A DNA stretch of 64,000 nucleotides. Source: Glandiceps talaboti. Taxonomy: Eukaryota; Hemichordata; Enteropneusta; Spengelidae. Location: NCBI RefSeq assembly GCF_964340395.1, contig NC_135568.1, positions 8,908,776-8,972,775 on the forward strand, given 5' to 3'. Positions 31,691-44,564 of the stretch are shown here, one piece after another. The position numbers and the translations under genes were made by a program. The notes below the pieces were generated by a model that made no database searches, was not told where the DNA came from, and saw only the letters and a list, made by a program, of their open reading frames with translations. How positions within the stretch are numbered: position 1 is the first letter of the stretch; each line of letters begins with the position of its first letter.

Positions 31691-34600
31691 TAAAAAAAAT
31701 CTTGTAGCAACTGTTTCGTATTCAGTGTAAACTTCAGAAAAAAATGTCCCTCAAAAGTTTTAACATTGTAGTCTGTTGTGTAAGAACAACTCTACCGGTA
31801 GTTGCCATAGAGACGACATTGCAAATAGTTAATAGTCTCAGATACTTGGATGTATTTAGTCATAACGCAAACACCCCAGTTTTCTGGATTTGGAACCAAA
31901 ATACTTACAAATTGTAAACAGCTACAGACGTTGACGTGGATCGTTCTGACCCAGCTTAAACACACCACAAAGTTATTCAAAACCATGAACACTGTCTAGT
32001 AATACTAGTATGCCTGTAATATACTAAATGCACACAATGGCTGATATAGCATATACTTATATTGTATACTTCTGAGGACCAAAACGAAGACTTTTGCAAA
32101 AGCATGAACATTATTTAATACTGTTTACTTTCACATTGCTATGGAAATCAGGTATTTTGAATATCTGTGATGTGTTTGAGAGGGCAGATATACACTTTAT
32201 TAACCTAAATCAGGATTACATGTGATAGGTCATTAAAACTCTATGTTACCCATCAAAATGATTCCCTAGTTTGCTAATGAATATTTTAGACACACCCATG
32301 TCACATGCCTATATTGCCCTCTCATTCTCTTGGCTGAAAGGTATGCAGATTTACTGTCAAAACAGCAGCAGAAAATAGACTTATGTTTCGTCTAGGCTGG
32401 TCAATAAAGCTTGATGTTACCCTGTGGTACATAAATAGTATATAGAGTAATATTGACCACAGCGTATATCCATATTAATTCACTTTGCTATGTTTATTCA
32501 TTGTTAGGGGCCTAGCAATGGTTCTATTGGCTACTTCTGTGTGTGTACAATGATAACCCCCTAGGTTCCTCAATATAAGTAGTATTGTTGTCATGGTAAC
32601 CTTCCCTTCCTCAGCATTTTAAGCAAAAAATGTTGCAGTCTTAATTATGCAGATTTCAATTGACAGATTATTCTTTAAAAAAACTGAATTACCTAGTACT
32701 CTCCAACTAAATACTGAAATAGACCCTAAATAATCGTTACCATGCTTTTTATCGAGCAGTCATATTTCAGTTGTAATTTTACCTTGACAACAATGCTTGC
32801 TGCCAAATTAGGTGACGTGCTTGAAGAAAAAATACAAACAAATGTCAAAAAAAGAATATTTTTTCTACTGATTTTTCTATGATCCTGTGTATGGAGGTTT
32901 TACGTCCTCTGAGTTGTAACATTTAGTAACGAAAGTAACCTTTGACCTAGAGGTGCTGTGTCTATATACGTACATAGTATCTCGCATATTAATTCTGTGT
33001 ATCATGTTTTATCCTCAATATGTGTATGTATACAGGGATGGGTTTGGGCATAATATTATTGTGTATTTCATGTGTCTACACATCCCTATTTGATAAAAAT
33101 GGAATATACCTGCTTTTGTATTCAGACCAATGTATTTTGTTCCCAGGGGCTGAAAGACTGTGTGTGGTAATGGGAGGTAACTGCGGTCAGTGCCTTCCAG
33201 CTTACATGTAGATGTATACGTAGATAGTAGCAATGATTTTTTTACCCAACATTTACAAATATATGTTAATGAATTTTTATTTGAATTATGTGAAAACGGC
33301 CCAGTGTTGTGGTGGATTGATAGACCAGACTATTGTGGTCGTTTAGAATCATAGAATATGAGACCGTAAAAGCACGTTAATTTTTCACTATATCCGACAG
33401 ACTCAGAGCTGGTTGTATAGTATAAAAACAAAAAGAGTTTGTATTTGAAGTGTGAAATCCTATCACTTTTAGAATGTTTTATTTTACACCGAAATAACGC
33501 ACCACTTGTGTTTGGAGTAGACTTTAAAACTTTAGTTTTCTTCATCGCTATGCCTGCTCAAGACATGCTCTTTACTTTACCAGAGTCATTCAAACCTGGC
33601 ACAAAATAATTGACCACATGAACGCCATCTTTATTTGGCATATAGTCTAAAAATTAGGTCTATCGTTGACAGCCAGTTTTGTGGCTTTTTTTTTTTTTGC
33701 AAAGGTCCGTTTGCTTGCTTGATTTCTTATGGTTGCACTGCAGTTTCTTTGATTTTAAGATTAGCCCCTTCTAGTGTTCAAACATACCAGAGGGTTTCAT
33801 ACCCGAGCAAAACTCTTGTCAACCGAGATTTATGGACCATTCAGCAGAAGACATCTACCAAAATACTGGGTCAAGTTGTTATGGAAAGCTGTGTCTTTAT
33901 CTCACCATATTATCAAATTTCTCAGTCAGATTATCCAACTTTAAGTTATATTGGTAAAAAAAAAAAAGTAGGTTTCGGGACATGGCAGCGTTCCCATTTT
34001 CAAATCTGCAGCTGCGCCCGTATTTATATTATTTGGAAGATGATCTACGATGTCATTATGAAACTCTCAGAAAATGTTTTGGATGTATAATGTATGTGTT
34101 TTGACTTTACTGATGAGATTTGAACAGGTTCGTGATTTTAATAAGCATGGCACTGATATTCAAGTGAGTAGTTTTCTTTACAGATGTGTACACATTGAAT
34201 TGAGAAAGAAAAAAAAACACTAGCGAGTTGAATTTTAAGATTAGCCCCCTCTAGAGTTCAATTATGGAAATTAGAGACAAGCAGCAACTGATGCACGATG
34301 AAATTATTGTCTACTCTTTGACCCCTGACCTGACTCCTTTGCTACCAAACATGTCAGCAAATATGTGACCATTTCTTAAAATGCAGACACTTTTAAAACA
34401 AAATTTTGAAATCAGACAATTCAATAAACTGTTTGCCATGAAAACTATTGAAAATGGACTTGATTTGTGTCACAAAGTTGATGAAAAGGCAAGGATTTTT
34501 GTTCTAAGAATTTTGGCGGGAGAGTTTAGGCAACTAAAAGTAAATGGAATTGTATAGATTTTGAATAAAATAGGTAGACTGTCAACAGTCGTTCTCGCCT

Positions 34601-34829
34601 TTGTTGCTACGTTTCATCTAAAACAAAGTTGTCGCTTCGCTCCATAGCACTGAATTCTAATGTGTACTGATAGGAACTGTGAGTGCCCTCGGCACTCGCT
34701 GTTCAATCAGTACGCGGTTATAGTATTGCTGTGGATTGGAGCGAGGGGGGGGGGGGGGGGTGCCTGGCAGAAAGATTAAAGAACTTGAGTAAATTTTGCC
34801 ATCATACTGATCTGAAGAAAAACAGTGAC

Positions 34830-35045
34830 AGGGAACCCTGGTAGAAAGATTTGGGAACTCGGTTTAATTTTACCTCCTACCCTGAACTACAACACCGAAA
34901 TCAAGCCCTGGTAAAAATGACTCCACAATGCAGGTAAATTATACCAACATACTGCTCTTACTAAGAATAGTGGCAAGGAACTCGGGTCAAAGGACTGGAA
35001 AAAAATCATGTTATACGAACATACTACCCTTAACAAAAATACTAA
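34830..35045 (+). repeat. Dispersed repeat B, diverged and partly duplicated copy
   Basis: GACAGGGAACCCTGGTAGAA, then TTTGGGAACTCGGTTTAATT and TTTTACCTCCTACCCT, and further partial copies to 35045. Confidence 0.5.
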
Positions 35046-35589
35046 TACAGATAGATGCAAATGGATTCATATCCTATTGACAGGGTAGTTACAGGATGTC
35101 TGGCACAGTTTATCATTTTAATCTTAAAACAAGGAAAACAAATTATTTAAAAAAAACTGCAATAAATGGAGTGTGATATTTTGCCCTGCTTTAGTTCACA
35201 AGCCCAAAGCTGGGTTCATAAAATTGACAGATCTGCAATAAGTTCAACTTATATGTATATATGTGCAAAGCTAGCTACATCTACTTACGGAGGTCTTGCA
35301 AATGTTGTCAGAAGTAAGGGTGTTTTAATTATGTCAGTTTTGTAATTTTAGTGTGTAAAGCAAATTTTTAGAAAAAAAATGTATCACTTCTTTGAGCACT
35401 GTATAAAGCTTCAGCAAATGATAAGAGATGAACTACAGAGAATGTTAATAATAGAGAGGACCTTCACATAGTGTAGATGACAAATTTACAGGCAATCTGT
35501 ACTTTAAAAAAAAGCCTTGATGAATTTCAAATTAGTATGTTCTAATTCGGACTAGACACTTTATTTGGAAATTGCTGCAGTTTGAAGGA

Positions 35590-36115
35590 TGATGTGATAC
35601 AGATGATATGACATGATGAAAATGATATGGCTTATGATCAGTATGATATAGCATGTGATAAAGATTATACAGCTGATGATCGATATAATATGGCATGTGA
35701 TATAGATGATATGGCTTATGATCTATATGATATGGCATGTGATAAATATGATATGGCTTATGATCTATATGGTATAGTATGTGATAAAGGTGATACGGCT
35801 GATGATCGATATAATATGGCATGTGATGTAGATGATATGGCATGTGATAAATATGATATGGCATATGATCTATATGATGGGGCATGTGATAAGGATGATA
35901 TGGCTTATGATCTATATGATATGGTGCCATATTAGATCACTTAACATTATATTGATATGGCATGTGATATAGATATGGTTTATGATGCAACTGATATGGC
36001 ATGTGACATTGATAACATGATAGAGAGGTGATACGGCATATAATATAGCTGAAGTGATGTGATATTGATGTGGTATATGATGTCGTTTGTCCTGCAGTAT
36101 CAATATGGCATATGA
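35590..36115. repeat. Degenerate GATATGGC-type minisatellite
   Basis: Blocks such as GATATGGCATGTGATAAATA and GATATGGCTTATGATCTATA alternate for about 500 bases. Both strands stay open (for example MACDIDDMAYDLYDMACD-type on plus and HIDHKPYHLYHMPYH-type on minus) because the units avoid stops in some frames. I regard these as repeat shadows, since there is no start context, splice site or conserved domain. Confidence 0.85.
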
Positions 36116-36119
36116 ACTG

Positions 36120-37250
36120 TATGTTTGTGCACATGATATTGAAGATTGACACATGATTGGACAGCGCTGTACATAAAGTGTTCCGTAGTTGGCTTTACAC
36201 TGAATAAAACTTGATAAATGATATACATATTCAAATACTAGCCAAGGACAAATGATAGAAATCCCAGGACGAATGATAGAAATTTCAAAAAATGCAGAAG
36301 TTGCTGCTGTCTGTAGTCAATCCATGTAACAGACATAGTTACACCCATATTGTATTATTATTATTACTATTATTATTATTATTATTATTAATGAGGTTAT
36401 GTGTAATTTTACAAGTGAGCTCTCTAAAATCATACCAATGTCGTTTTGATGAGCTCAACTTTTCTCTAATCTGGGATGCTTTTTTATAGAAAATTTATCA
36501 TTGTAGAGGGAATATTAAAAGTATATAAAGTTTGTTGAACCAACCTTTTATGATTCAGAAGTGTCTATTTATTTTGTTTCCCCATGATGAACGTTTTAAT
36601 GGTGACATTGACTTACTGTAACTTTCAGCACCCCCCCCCCCCACCCAAATGTTGTACTGTCTACTTCATTCACATACTGTACTGGCATTTTCCTTGTCTG
36701 TGAATCTTGCATGTAATAAATATTCACTGCTCCACTGAAACAACAATAGAGGTGAAAAAAGAGTTTCAATTTGGCGTTTCTTGGCAATTGAGCAAAATCT
36801 TTTTGAAGTGAAATCATGAAAATGACTTTCCAGAACCCAAAGTCTATTAAATATCTTTATTTCCTCCAGTGGCATTCCCCTTTAAGTCACAAATATGTCA
36901 CTGTGTCTAAAATAAAATACATCTTGTTTTTCTAATTATGCTTTGTAGGGAAAACAAGCAAGAGTGGGATAATTTCTTACACATTTCTTTTGAAGACAAC
37001 ACAATTTACATATTAATTAACATCTAATTTTGGATAATGTTACCTTGTTTTATACTGGAAGCTACATATTTGTTCATGTTGTATTGTCAGCAAACATTGA
37101 CATACTTACATAGTTCATGCAGTATTGACCTGTCAATACCATTGTTCAACGTTTTTTGTGCTGGAACAATACATGTATATATACGCCCCCACAAGAGTAC
37201 AACAAGATGTCCTTTATACATGTAAATGGTCCATTCTTTTGAATATCATA
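36120..37250. other. Intergenic sequence between the CTDSP 3' flank and C1q gene 1
   Basis: AT-rich. It includes an (ATT)n run at about 36353-36390, a C run at 36630-36642, and an AATAAA at 36203. No exon was seen. Confidence 0.5.
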
Positions 37251-37256
37251 TCCTGC

Positions 37257-37349
37257 TATATATAATTAATTCTGTGAGGGATAAGTCTGGTTTCACTTTG
37301 TCTGAACTCACTCACACAGACACACGTATATTCTATAACAGTGAAAGTC
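37257..37349 (+). promoter_or_regulatory. Promoter and 5' UTR of C1q gene 1
   Basis: TATATATAA at 37257-37265 is a good TATA box. About 10-80 bases downstream, a block with GTGAGGGATAAGTCTGG, TCTGAACTCACTCACACAGA and AGTGAAAGTC precedes the ATG. Similar blocks stand before the other two C1q genes, so it is probably conserved promoter/5' UTR. Confidence 0.55.
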
Positions 37350-37617
37350 ATGGCAATATCTACTGTAGCAATACTTCTGTTTCTGGTTGTCCCTGTGACT
37401 GGTCAACTCACCACTAACAGACACAAAGAAACTTCGTCTTGTCGAAGTGGTTGTGATGTAGCTCCACAGAGTTTGATAGAAAGAATGACCAACCTGGAGT
37501 TAGAGACCCAACAAAGTTTGTTAGAAACCCAACAGAGTTTATTGGAGACCAGACAGAGTTTGTTAGAAAGAATTGCAGAAATGGAAGCACAGGAACCACC
37601 AACTACCTATTCAACAG
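37350..37617 (+). CDS. C1q gene 1, exon 1 (signal peptide and coiled coil)
   Basis: The donor is ACAG|GTAACA after TYSTG. It encodes signal peptide, cysteine linker and heptads. The first half is very similar to exon 1 of C1q gene 3 (53928). Confidence 0.92.
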
Positions 37618-39400
37618 GTAACAAAACTATTGTTTTACTATAGCTGCCTTAACGATACTAATCTATATGTTTGATCGATCAGTTTTTTATGACTTCATGA
37701 TAATGCTAATAACGTTCTTAGTAATTGCTTACAGTAGTCTAACCGCAAAGGAAAAACTTCTTTATCTTAAACTTGGAGACTAAAATGACAATGTTAAATC
37801 ATAGACAATTGTTATAGATAATATATATTATGTAAATGGCACGGGAGTTGTAGGGACTGAAAGTCGGTATTTTGAAATGTATCTGTTATGAATCTATAAT
37901 TTCCATTTTAGCAGGTAATAGTATTTCATCATTGAATGTATCTATTTCCAAAACACAAGAGAGTGCCTGTGCCCTGTCTGAGTGCTACAGTCACAAAGTT
38001 ATACTCAATATTTGGTCAACAAGCTGCATCCCTACATTTAACTACTGGTTTTTCCATAAAATTTCTCATGATTAGTGCTTTGCTAGCGTTTACTGCATGC
38101 TTCTTTTAAAGCCATGTTTGCAAATTTTCATAATGTTATTTTAGAGTGTTCGCACCATCTAGCATTGATAAAAAATGTATTTTTCGGGTCACTGATTTTG
38201 GCCATGAATGGAATAAAGCACAAAAGAAATAATCGTTCTTCTGACCATGGATTCAAAATTTGAGTAAACACCAGCCTTAGCATGGCCTCAAATTGTTGTT
38301 CATGCTGGTCCTCTCTGCAACAACATTCTTGAGTTATCCATCAGATGCACTAAACCTTTTACTATGCATGAATCTGATGCCATTTAACATTTCATCTTTT
38401 TTGTGTGATTAATTTATTTTATACATGACGTGCTGCGTAATTACGGGGTTTTGTATGCGTAAACTTAAGTGAAAAAATAGCTTCTTCTGGGGTACACCTG
38501 TAGACCTCCTCCACCGATGATCTCTTCCCCGTACCTTTTACTATATATGCTGCTATACACTTTTTATACTTTAAATATTACAAGTATGTATAAAGATTAA
38601 ATGCTAATATATATGATGGTACGTATTGTCTTGTAATTATATGCGAGACATAGTCAAACATAGTCTGTAAGGTACAGTTTCTACCTTGTGCATGTCTGTC
38701 ATTCATCAGTTTTTAGAATTTGCAATTTTTAATCAAACCTTCCTTGATTGATTTAAAAAACAAATACTTGGTAGTATGCTAGATCTAGATCTGGTACTGT
38801 AGAGTTGTGCAATTTATGCAAGGAAACTAATCTCAAATATTGTGTTGCTTAAAAGTACTATAGAATAATCAGATGCTGGTACAACCTCAAATAAACAGTT
38901 CATGAATAAATTAATTATCATTACGTGCAAACCTAACACTGCCTTTTTCTTTTAATTTTGAAGAAATCCCTCTTCCTGACCCCCATGAGCAGAGAGTTAC
39001 ATTTTCAGTTGCCAGGACGTCATCCATGGGACCACTATCTGGTAGTCGAGTGGTTGTTTATAATAAAGTGTATGCCAATGATGGAAATGGTTATAGTACA
39101 TCTAGTGGTAAATTTACATGCCCTGTCAGTGGTATGTATTACTTCATGATTGCTGCAATGCGACGACTCACCAGTGATAATTTACATGTGTGCTTGATGA
39201 AGAGTACTACCCAGTTACCCTGTATATATGTACACAATTCAGGTGGCAGGCAACATGGTGCTTCGTCTAACAGTGTAATCATAGAGGTACTACAGGGAGA
39301 TGAAATCTGGGTTAGACTTGGTGATGGTACTGCTGTGTACGGGGATAGCGGTGAATATACAACCTTTACTGGTTACTTGTTGTACTCAAATACACAATAA
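37350..39400 (+). CDS. Secreted coiled-coil C1q-domain protein 1 (two exons)
   Basis: Exons 37350-37617 and 38964-39400 join in phase 1 to give 234 residues. Residues 1-19 are a signal peptide (MAISTVAILLFLVVPVTGQ). A short linker has two cysteines (SCRSGCD). Residues about 45-80 are heptads repeating LETQQSL three times, a clear coiled coil instead of a collagen stalk. The C-terminal domain of about 135 residues has the C1q signature FTCPVSGMYYF, three Cys and the end strand FTGYLLYS. I chose the ATG at 37350, since the in-frame GTG nine bases earlier is not a eukaryotic start. C1q-domain proteins of this short type are secreted trimers acting in innate recognition or adhesion; the ligand cannot be told from sequence. 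The stop overlaps an AATAAA, and a second AATAAA is at 39486. Confidence 0.93.
37618..38963 (+). other. C1q gene 1 intron
   Basis: 1.35 kb, AT-rich. No element recognised. A second ACAG/GTAATA-like sequence at 37913 resembles the donor but is not needed for a complete frame. Confidence 0.8.
38964..39400 (+). CDS. C1q gene 1, exon 2 (C1q domain)
   Basis: The acceptor TTTAATTTTGAAG is weak in pyrimidines. It is supported by equivalence to C1q gene 2 and by the frame: G|AA gives Glu, then IPLPDPHEQRVTFSVARTSS. It ends YLLYSNTQ and TAA. Confidence 0.93.
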
Positions 39401-39401
39401 A
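39396..39401 (+). terminator. AATAAA overlapping the stop codon of C1q gene 1
   Basis: CAA TAA A reads as a polyadenylation hexamer across the stop. A conventional AATAAA follows at 39486-39491. The same overlap occurs in all three C1q genes. Confidence 0.45.
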
Positions 39402-39716
39402 CCAAGTAAGACAAATGCAACCTCATTGGGAGCAAGTTCTTGTCGTTTTATACCGAACTCAAACAAAGACAGTCTGGAACAGAAAAATAAACAGTTCAAC
39501 TCCTCCTTCACAGTACTTCTTAGTTTCATTCTTAGATTAGAAACTGCAAATATTTTAAACACACAATGTTGAATTATGTATCTGTATGTCCTAAGAAACA
39601 TTTTTACATTAAATTCATGATCAGTTCAGTTGCCTAATTATTAAAAATAACAAGGGGATACTTGTTGAAATGAGCGAGTCTAGTATATTCGATATAATAT
39701 GTGAAGAATAAATGAA

Positions 39717-39784
<68 letters not shown>

Positions 39785-39797
39785 AAAAAAATAAAAA
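39717..39797. repeat. (AAGT)n-(AAAT)n microsatellite
   Basis: AAGT tetranucleotides followed by AAAT. Confidence 0.95.
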
Positions 39798-39799
39798 AA

Positions 39800-42700
39800 G
39801 TATAACCATTATGCCTAGTCAATTACAGCTAAAATGGGGAGGGTTAACCAAAAGATTGTAAAGTATATGATCAACGTCGATCACTTGGAAACTTGACGTT
39901 CTAATTACTGTTTTAATCGTTAGACCAAGGGCATGAGGCAACAATTCTAGTGAAATGCAAAAATGATTATACTAAAGGCGCAAGCCCAAATCAGATGAAT
40001 ATGTGTGCGTCACATTTACATCATACTTGTTCCTTATTTCTTGTAATATATTTTATAACATGCTTACATATATTCAGGATTATTGATAATTGTATTAAAG
40101 CCAGAAACACAATGTGACAAAAGTATCAATAAATGGCATCATGATATACATGTACATGTTCGCTTTCTGGTCTTTAAAAAATTACTGAAATCATTTTAAG
40201 AGCAGAATAAATTTATAATTATATGACAGACTCCAAAAAACAACAACACAGTATATGTATATTAGATTCAGTCGGCCTCACTGTCGTAGTTCTCCATATA
40301 TTCATAGTTCTCTGTCAACTTCACGAGCGCTGTGGGTTGGAATAATCACGACTCAGAAAGCTCGACTTGCAGACGACAACTAACATTGTCACAGTTACAA
40401 TTTTTCAAAATGACAAAAGATGATGGCTAAATGTACTGGGTGACACATATTTGATGAAATTTTCAGCACGAACTGTGTTCATGACTATAATACCAGGAAT
40501 GGTAGTTTTTTTGTGGTTTGCTACGAAAATTGTAATTCTGATGACAACATTTACACGAATTGACATATAAACTGGCTGACAGAGACGGCCGTCAGCTACA
40601 GAAAAACCGTGCGTATTATAGTTGTATTCATCGATTTTGTTATGAAAAATAAGTAAGCAGTGTTTACTCGATCACACCAACAATGTATTTACTAATTTTG
40701 TACTCGAATTTCCAAAAAATTAAGAATTTATCTAAACCTACCTGAGAGAGAGACGTCTGGGACATTTAAAGTTCCCGTAGTTCTGGTAGACAATAACTGT
40801 GACGTCAGAAATGTACAGAGCACAGGTTCGTGACCTTTCGGTATGACCCCCCAGTGGGGTAAACATTGCATACACGGAAAATGAAAGTTAAATATCAGAG
40901 TTAAATATTTGTGGTGAACTTTCATCTTGAATGAATAATATTACAGAAACTTATAATATGTTTAGTTTTTATAGTCACCTAGGAAGCGCTATTCGGAGTT
41001 TTTCCCTCCCTCCTGGGGTGTACGTACCCTGAACAGTATGAAATCACCTTTAGAATCACCCCCGGGGAATCACCCATATCCTACAAACATCCATTAAAAT
41101 AAATCATGATTGTGAATATGATATGATATGACAGAGGCCGTTACGTGAATACTTTAATCGCGTGCGTTTACAGAGACTGCAATGGGTTGTATCCTTCCAA
41201 GTATGGAGGTATAGGGGGATCTCCCCGGCCATATACCTCAATGATCCAAGGGGGTTGAAGTTACGGAAGGTCATTGTTCTGTTATAGGTTCGTGATAGGG
41301 GTAAAACAAATCGTTATTAGAAATTATAAATGTGTAGTGTGAGCGTTTTATGAAGACAGAAACTATAATAACAAGGTTTCTGCAAGACATATCACACTGG
41401 AAGGTAATTTTGTGGCCAACATGAATGTAACTTATTTCAACCGTAAGGGGTAAAATGTACAGCTTTAATATTCAAAAAGTAGCTAGTAAGACTTATGGAA
41501 AGTAGACAATAAAAGTTGAATAGAAGTTTGAGAGAGCCAAGTGGGAGAGGGTACAGGAGTGTTATTTTAACATGTCAAGGTGATAACAATACCCTTTCCT
41601 GATCACAATTGAAATTTCAATTAAGAAAACTGACACCAAGAAAAATTCTCAAAGTATATAGTTGTATGCCATACCATTTAGAATTATTTTATCCGGCATT
41701 ATGAAAAAATTACAGGATTCATTCAAGGTACTAAGTCAGGTTAGTATGATGGTAGTGTTTCGGTTTGTTCCGGCATTTGCCGACAGTTATTAAACCTTTG
41801 CACTAAAAACACGTGTACCTGGGAATGTTAAAGATCCTCCTATTATCCCAAAATATTGCCCCCCCCCCCCCGGATTGCCCCCTCCACCATCAAAACTTTG
41901 ATGATACATGCCATTTTGCTCAGTTCCAACAGCGGTGACATGCTAGAGTAGATTACAGGTATCGCCAGGACAACGTAAGGACTGGTAAACGAAGCGTGTT
42001 TTCAAAGAGTCAATGACATGAGTGAGGGAGTGGAAAATACCAAACGGAAAATCCACCAACAAAATTTTCCGCGTTTTGGTGATTGCCGCCACCTGACTAA
42101 CAGAAGAATGATTAGCAGATCCTCCTTACACATATACGTAATAAAGTTTGACTAGTAATTAACTGAAAAGAACAATCAGGAGAAATGTAAATCTCACTAA
42201 GTTTCACGTAAAGAGGAAGAGTCATTCACCCAGTGCTTTAATAAGGTGAACAATCCACGCATCAAACAAAACTTTCGACCAAAAATAAACAAGAACTATA
42301 CTCTACAGCATCTAAACGACTATACATTGTATTATCCAATGACAGACGTTCTTGAAATAGTATGAAGATTGAAAAAGACTATATGGTGTGGAGATTAAGT
42401 TGATTCTCAAAGAGATTTTTTTTAAAAAGATGTATTCCCAGATTGAATCTGTATATGTCAGGGTATTGAACCATATAGTTCTATTCGGAAAACCACACCA
42501 CTGCAGACAGCAACCATATACACACTTACATATCATTAAATTCTGTACATCAACCAACCAACCATACATGCGTCGCCATTGTTCGCAAGTTTCTTCCTGG
42601 ACTGGAACATATCTGAGTTTATAAGCTGTTGATTTTCACTCGAATGAAAATGACATTTTATTTTACGTATGATAAATTACGTTATCGAATCATTTATAAG

Positions 42701-43195
42701 TTATGTCTTAAATATATTAAAACCAGGGGTGAGTTCAGTAATGCTTCAGTAAGCAGAATACTTCGAGCACCTTTAGCTTTTGAGCAAACATTGCACCCCA
42801 AACGTAAAGGTAACGCTGTGTCTCTTTAACTAAAATGAATAAATTAATAATAAATCACTTTTAGGGAGCCGTCAGTATTTATGACCGGGGGGATCGGAGG
42901 AATTTAAGGGAGGGTCACTCAAAACTGGGGAGTGAAAGGGAGAGTGGTGGCTACTCAAAATGTTACATGTTAAAATAGCACCAGAAAGCATTCTTTTAGT
43001 CCTTGAAATTCAAAAATCTCCGGTACCCACCTCCACTTGGCTCCCTCAAACTTTGATTCAACTAATACCACCTAATTTCAAAATTTACCTATAGTTCTAC
43101 TTTGGGAATAATCTGTATTCATTGTTACCCCTTCCTCTTGAAATATGCTACATCCGTAATGTTATAAGGAAATTCAAATTCAAAATAAAAAGTTT
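39800..43195. other. Intergenic sequence between C1q genes 1 and 2, no gene recognised
   Basis: No exon could be supported. There is a possible hairpin at about 41202-41240 (GGAGGTATA paired with TATACCTC), a C run at 41858-41870, and short unmatched frames near 42.3-42.8 kb. Confidence 0.5.
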
Positions 43196-43196
43196 G

Positions 43197-43197
<1 letters not shown>

Positions 43198-43227
<30 letters not shown>

Positions 43228-43440
43228 TGTATGTATGTATGTATGTATGTATGTATGTATGTATGTATGTATGTATGTATGTATGTATGTATGTATGTAT
43301 GTATGTATGTATGTATGTATGTATGTATGTATGTATGTATGTATGTATGTATGTATGTATGTATGTATGTATGTATGTATGTATGTATGTATGTATGTAT
43401 GTATGTATGTATGTATGTATGTATGTATGTATGTATGTAT
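43198..43440. repeat. (GTAT)n microsatellite, left part
   Basis: About 240 bases of pure GTAT, ending directly at the LINE remnant. The same repeat resumes at 44148 on the far side, so the LINE sits inside it. Confidence 0.97.
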
Positions 43441-43931
43441 GATACATTAAGATCTTTATATGTGACCCATGCTAGAAGCCATCTTGAGTACTGCAGTGTA
43501 ATTTGGTCACCATGGCAAGTAACTCAAATTGATAAAATCGAACGTGTACAGCAGAAATTTATTAAATTTTTATGTTTTAAATCAAATTTGCAATATACTT
43601 CAACAGATTACGATTCGCTATGTGCTAGGTTTAAGCTTCCCCCACTGGTGAGGAGGCAAAAGTTTTTAGATGCTATTTTTGTTTACAAACTGGTCAATTC
43701 ATGCTATAATTGTCCATCCATTTTGTACAAGGTTTGTTTTAATGTACAGAGCAGACAGCTAGTAATAACCATATCTTTCGCATCAGTGCCTCCAGAGTAA
43801 ATCTGAGAAAATATTCCCCAATTTTAAGATGTTTAACCACTTATAATGACGTTTTTAAAGCAAATCCAAACATAGATTTATTTAGTCCTGTTTCCGCCTT
43901 TCGGCGTGTGCTTCAGGCTGCGTGTTTTTAA
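43441..43931 (+). pseudogene. LINE reverse transcriptase C-terminal fragment, frameshifted
   Basis: The first part reads LRSLYVTHARSHLEYCSVIW and further IERVQQKFIKFL, RRQKFLDAIFVYKL, the usual region after the reverse transcriptase catalytic core. A frameshift at about 43755-43761 moves the homologous reading to another frame, which continues RISASRVNLRKYSPILRCL to TAA at 43929-43931. There are no catalytic residues in this fragment, so it is inactive. A 197-codon frame that fuses GTAT-repeat peptide to this fragment is artificial. Confidence 0.88.
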
Positions 43932-44050
43932 TAATTTTTCCTGTTTTGTTGTTTTTATTTCTGTGTTTGCCTTTTATGTCATGTCACTTCTTTCTGTTAT
44001 TGCTACCCCTTGTTTTTATCTTTTTAGTGCTTGTTTTTCCTTATTTGTTT

Positions 44051-44091
44051 CTAAAGGTGCCGGTAAATGGGCTTTATGCCCGTTGGTTTAC
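44051..44091 (+). other. LINE 3'-terminal stem-loop
   Basis: GGTAAATGGGC and GCCCGTTGGTTTACC form a hairpin with a short loop just before the AAAT tail. Such terminal structures are recognised by the reverse transcriptase in several LINE clades. Confidence 0.5.
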
Positions 44092-44096
44092 CTGAA

Positions 44097-44147
<51 letters not shown>

Positions 44148-44290
44148 ATGTATGTATGTATGTATGTATGTATGTATGTATGTATGTATGTATGTATGTA
44201 TGTATGTATGTATGTATGTATGTATGTATGTATGTATGTATGTATGTATGTATGTATGTATGTATGTATGTATGTATGTGTACGTACGTA
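44148..44290. repeat. (GTAT)n microsatellite, right part
   Basis: Continuation of the tract at 43198-43440 on the far side of the LINE, degenerating after 44278. Confidence 0.95.
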
Positions 44291-44564
44291 TGTATGCATA
44301 TGTATACATGTGTGTGAGTGTGTGTGCGTGTGGTGTTTCAATGGAACACTCAACCTCAATTTGTATAATGTTTGTAGCACCATTAGCAGTTAATGAGTTA
44401 TGATTGTAAAATGGTGAGGGGGGGGGGTATGACAAAATTGTGTCAAGGGGGGACGGGTTCTGAAAAAATTTCAAGCCAGGTGGGGGTCAATCAAATTTTG
44501 TGGATTTTCGAAGCAATTCCTCCGGACCCCCCCCCCCCCGATCGTACATAATGACGACTCCCTT

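Larger units (their letters stand above)
30813..35580. other. CTDSP 3' UTR and intergenic sequence, no further exon seen
   Basis: AT-rich sequence with AATAAA signals at about 32402, 34424 and 34564, any of which could end the CTDSP transcript. Family B repeats lie at 31484-31690 and 34830-35045. A short repeat (TTTTAAGATTAGCCCC, then TCTAG and GTTCAA) occurs at 33753 and 34232. The 151-codon frame at 33635-34090 has no recognisable domain. Confidence 0.6.
43441..44147 (+). mobile_element. 5'-truncated non-LTR retrotransposon (LINE) 3' end
   Basis: Starts inside the reverse-transcriptase ORF, runs through a 3' UTR of about 160 bases and ends in an (AAAT)n tail at about 44094-44147. The tail and 5' truncation are typical of Jockey/CR1-like LINEs. 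Both flanks are GTAT microsatellite. Confidence 0.88.

Noticed and set aside
33635-34090. 151-codon frame downstream of CTDSP
   Set aside because: It contains T and A runs and a dispersed repeat, lacks any recognisable domain, and is most likely 3' UTR or flank.
35532-35935. Overlapping frames with HIDHKPYH and MACDIDDM repeats, resembling a repetitive metal-binding protein
   Set aside because: Both strands are open because of a degenerate GATATGGC minisatellite. No start context, splice site or domain.
37913-38075. Possible extra exon in the C1q gene 1 intron after an ACAG-like acceptor
   Set aside because: The two-exon model already gives a complete protein matching both paralogs, and the frame here has no domain.
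43207-43800. 197-codon frame joining MYVC repeats to reverse-transcriptase-like sequence
   Set aside because: Chance fusion of a microsatellite to a truncated LINE. The homologous reading leaves this frame at about 43760.
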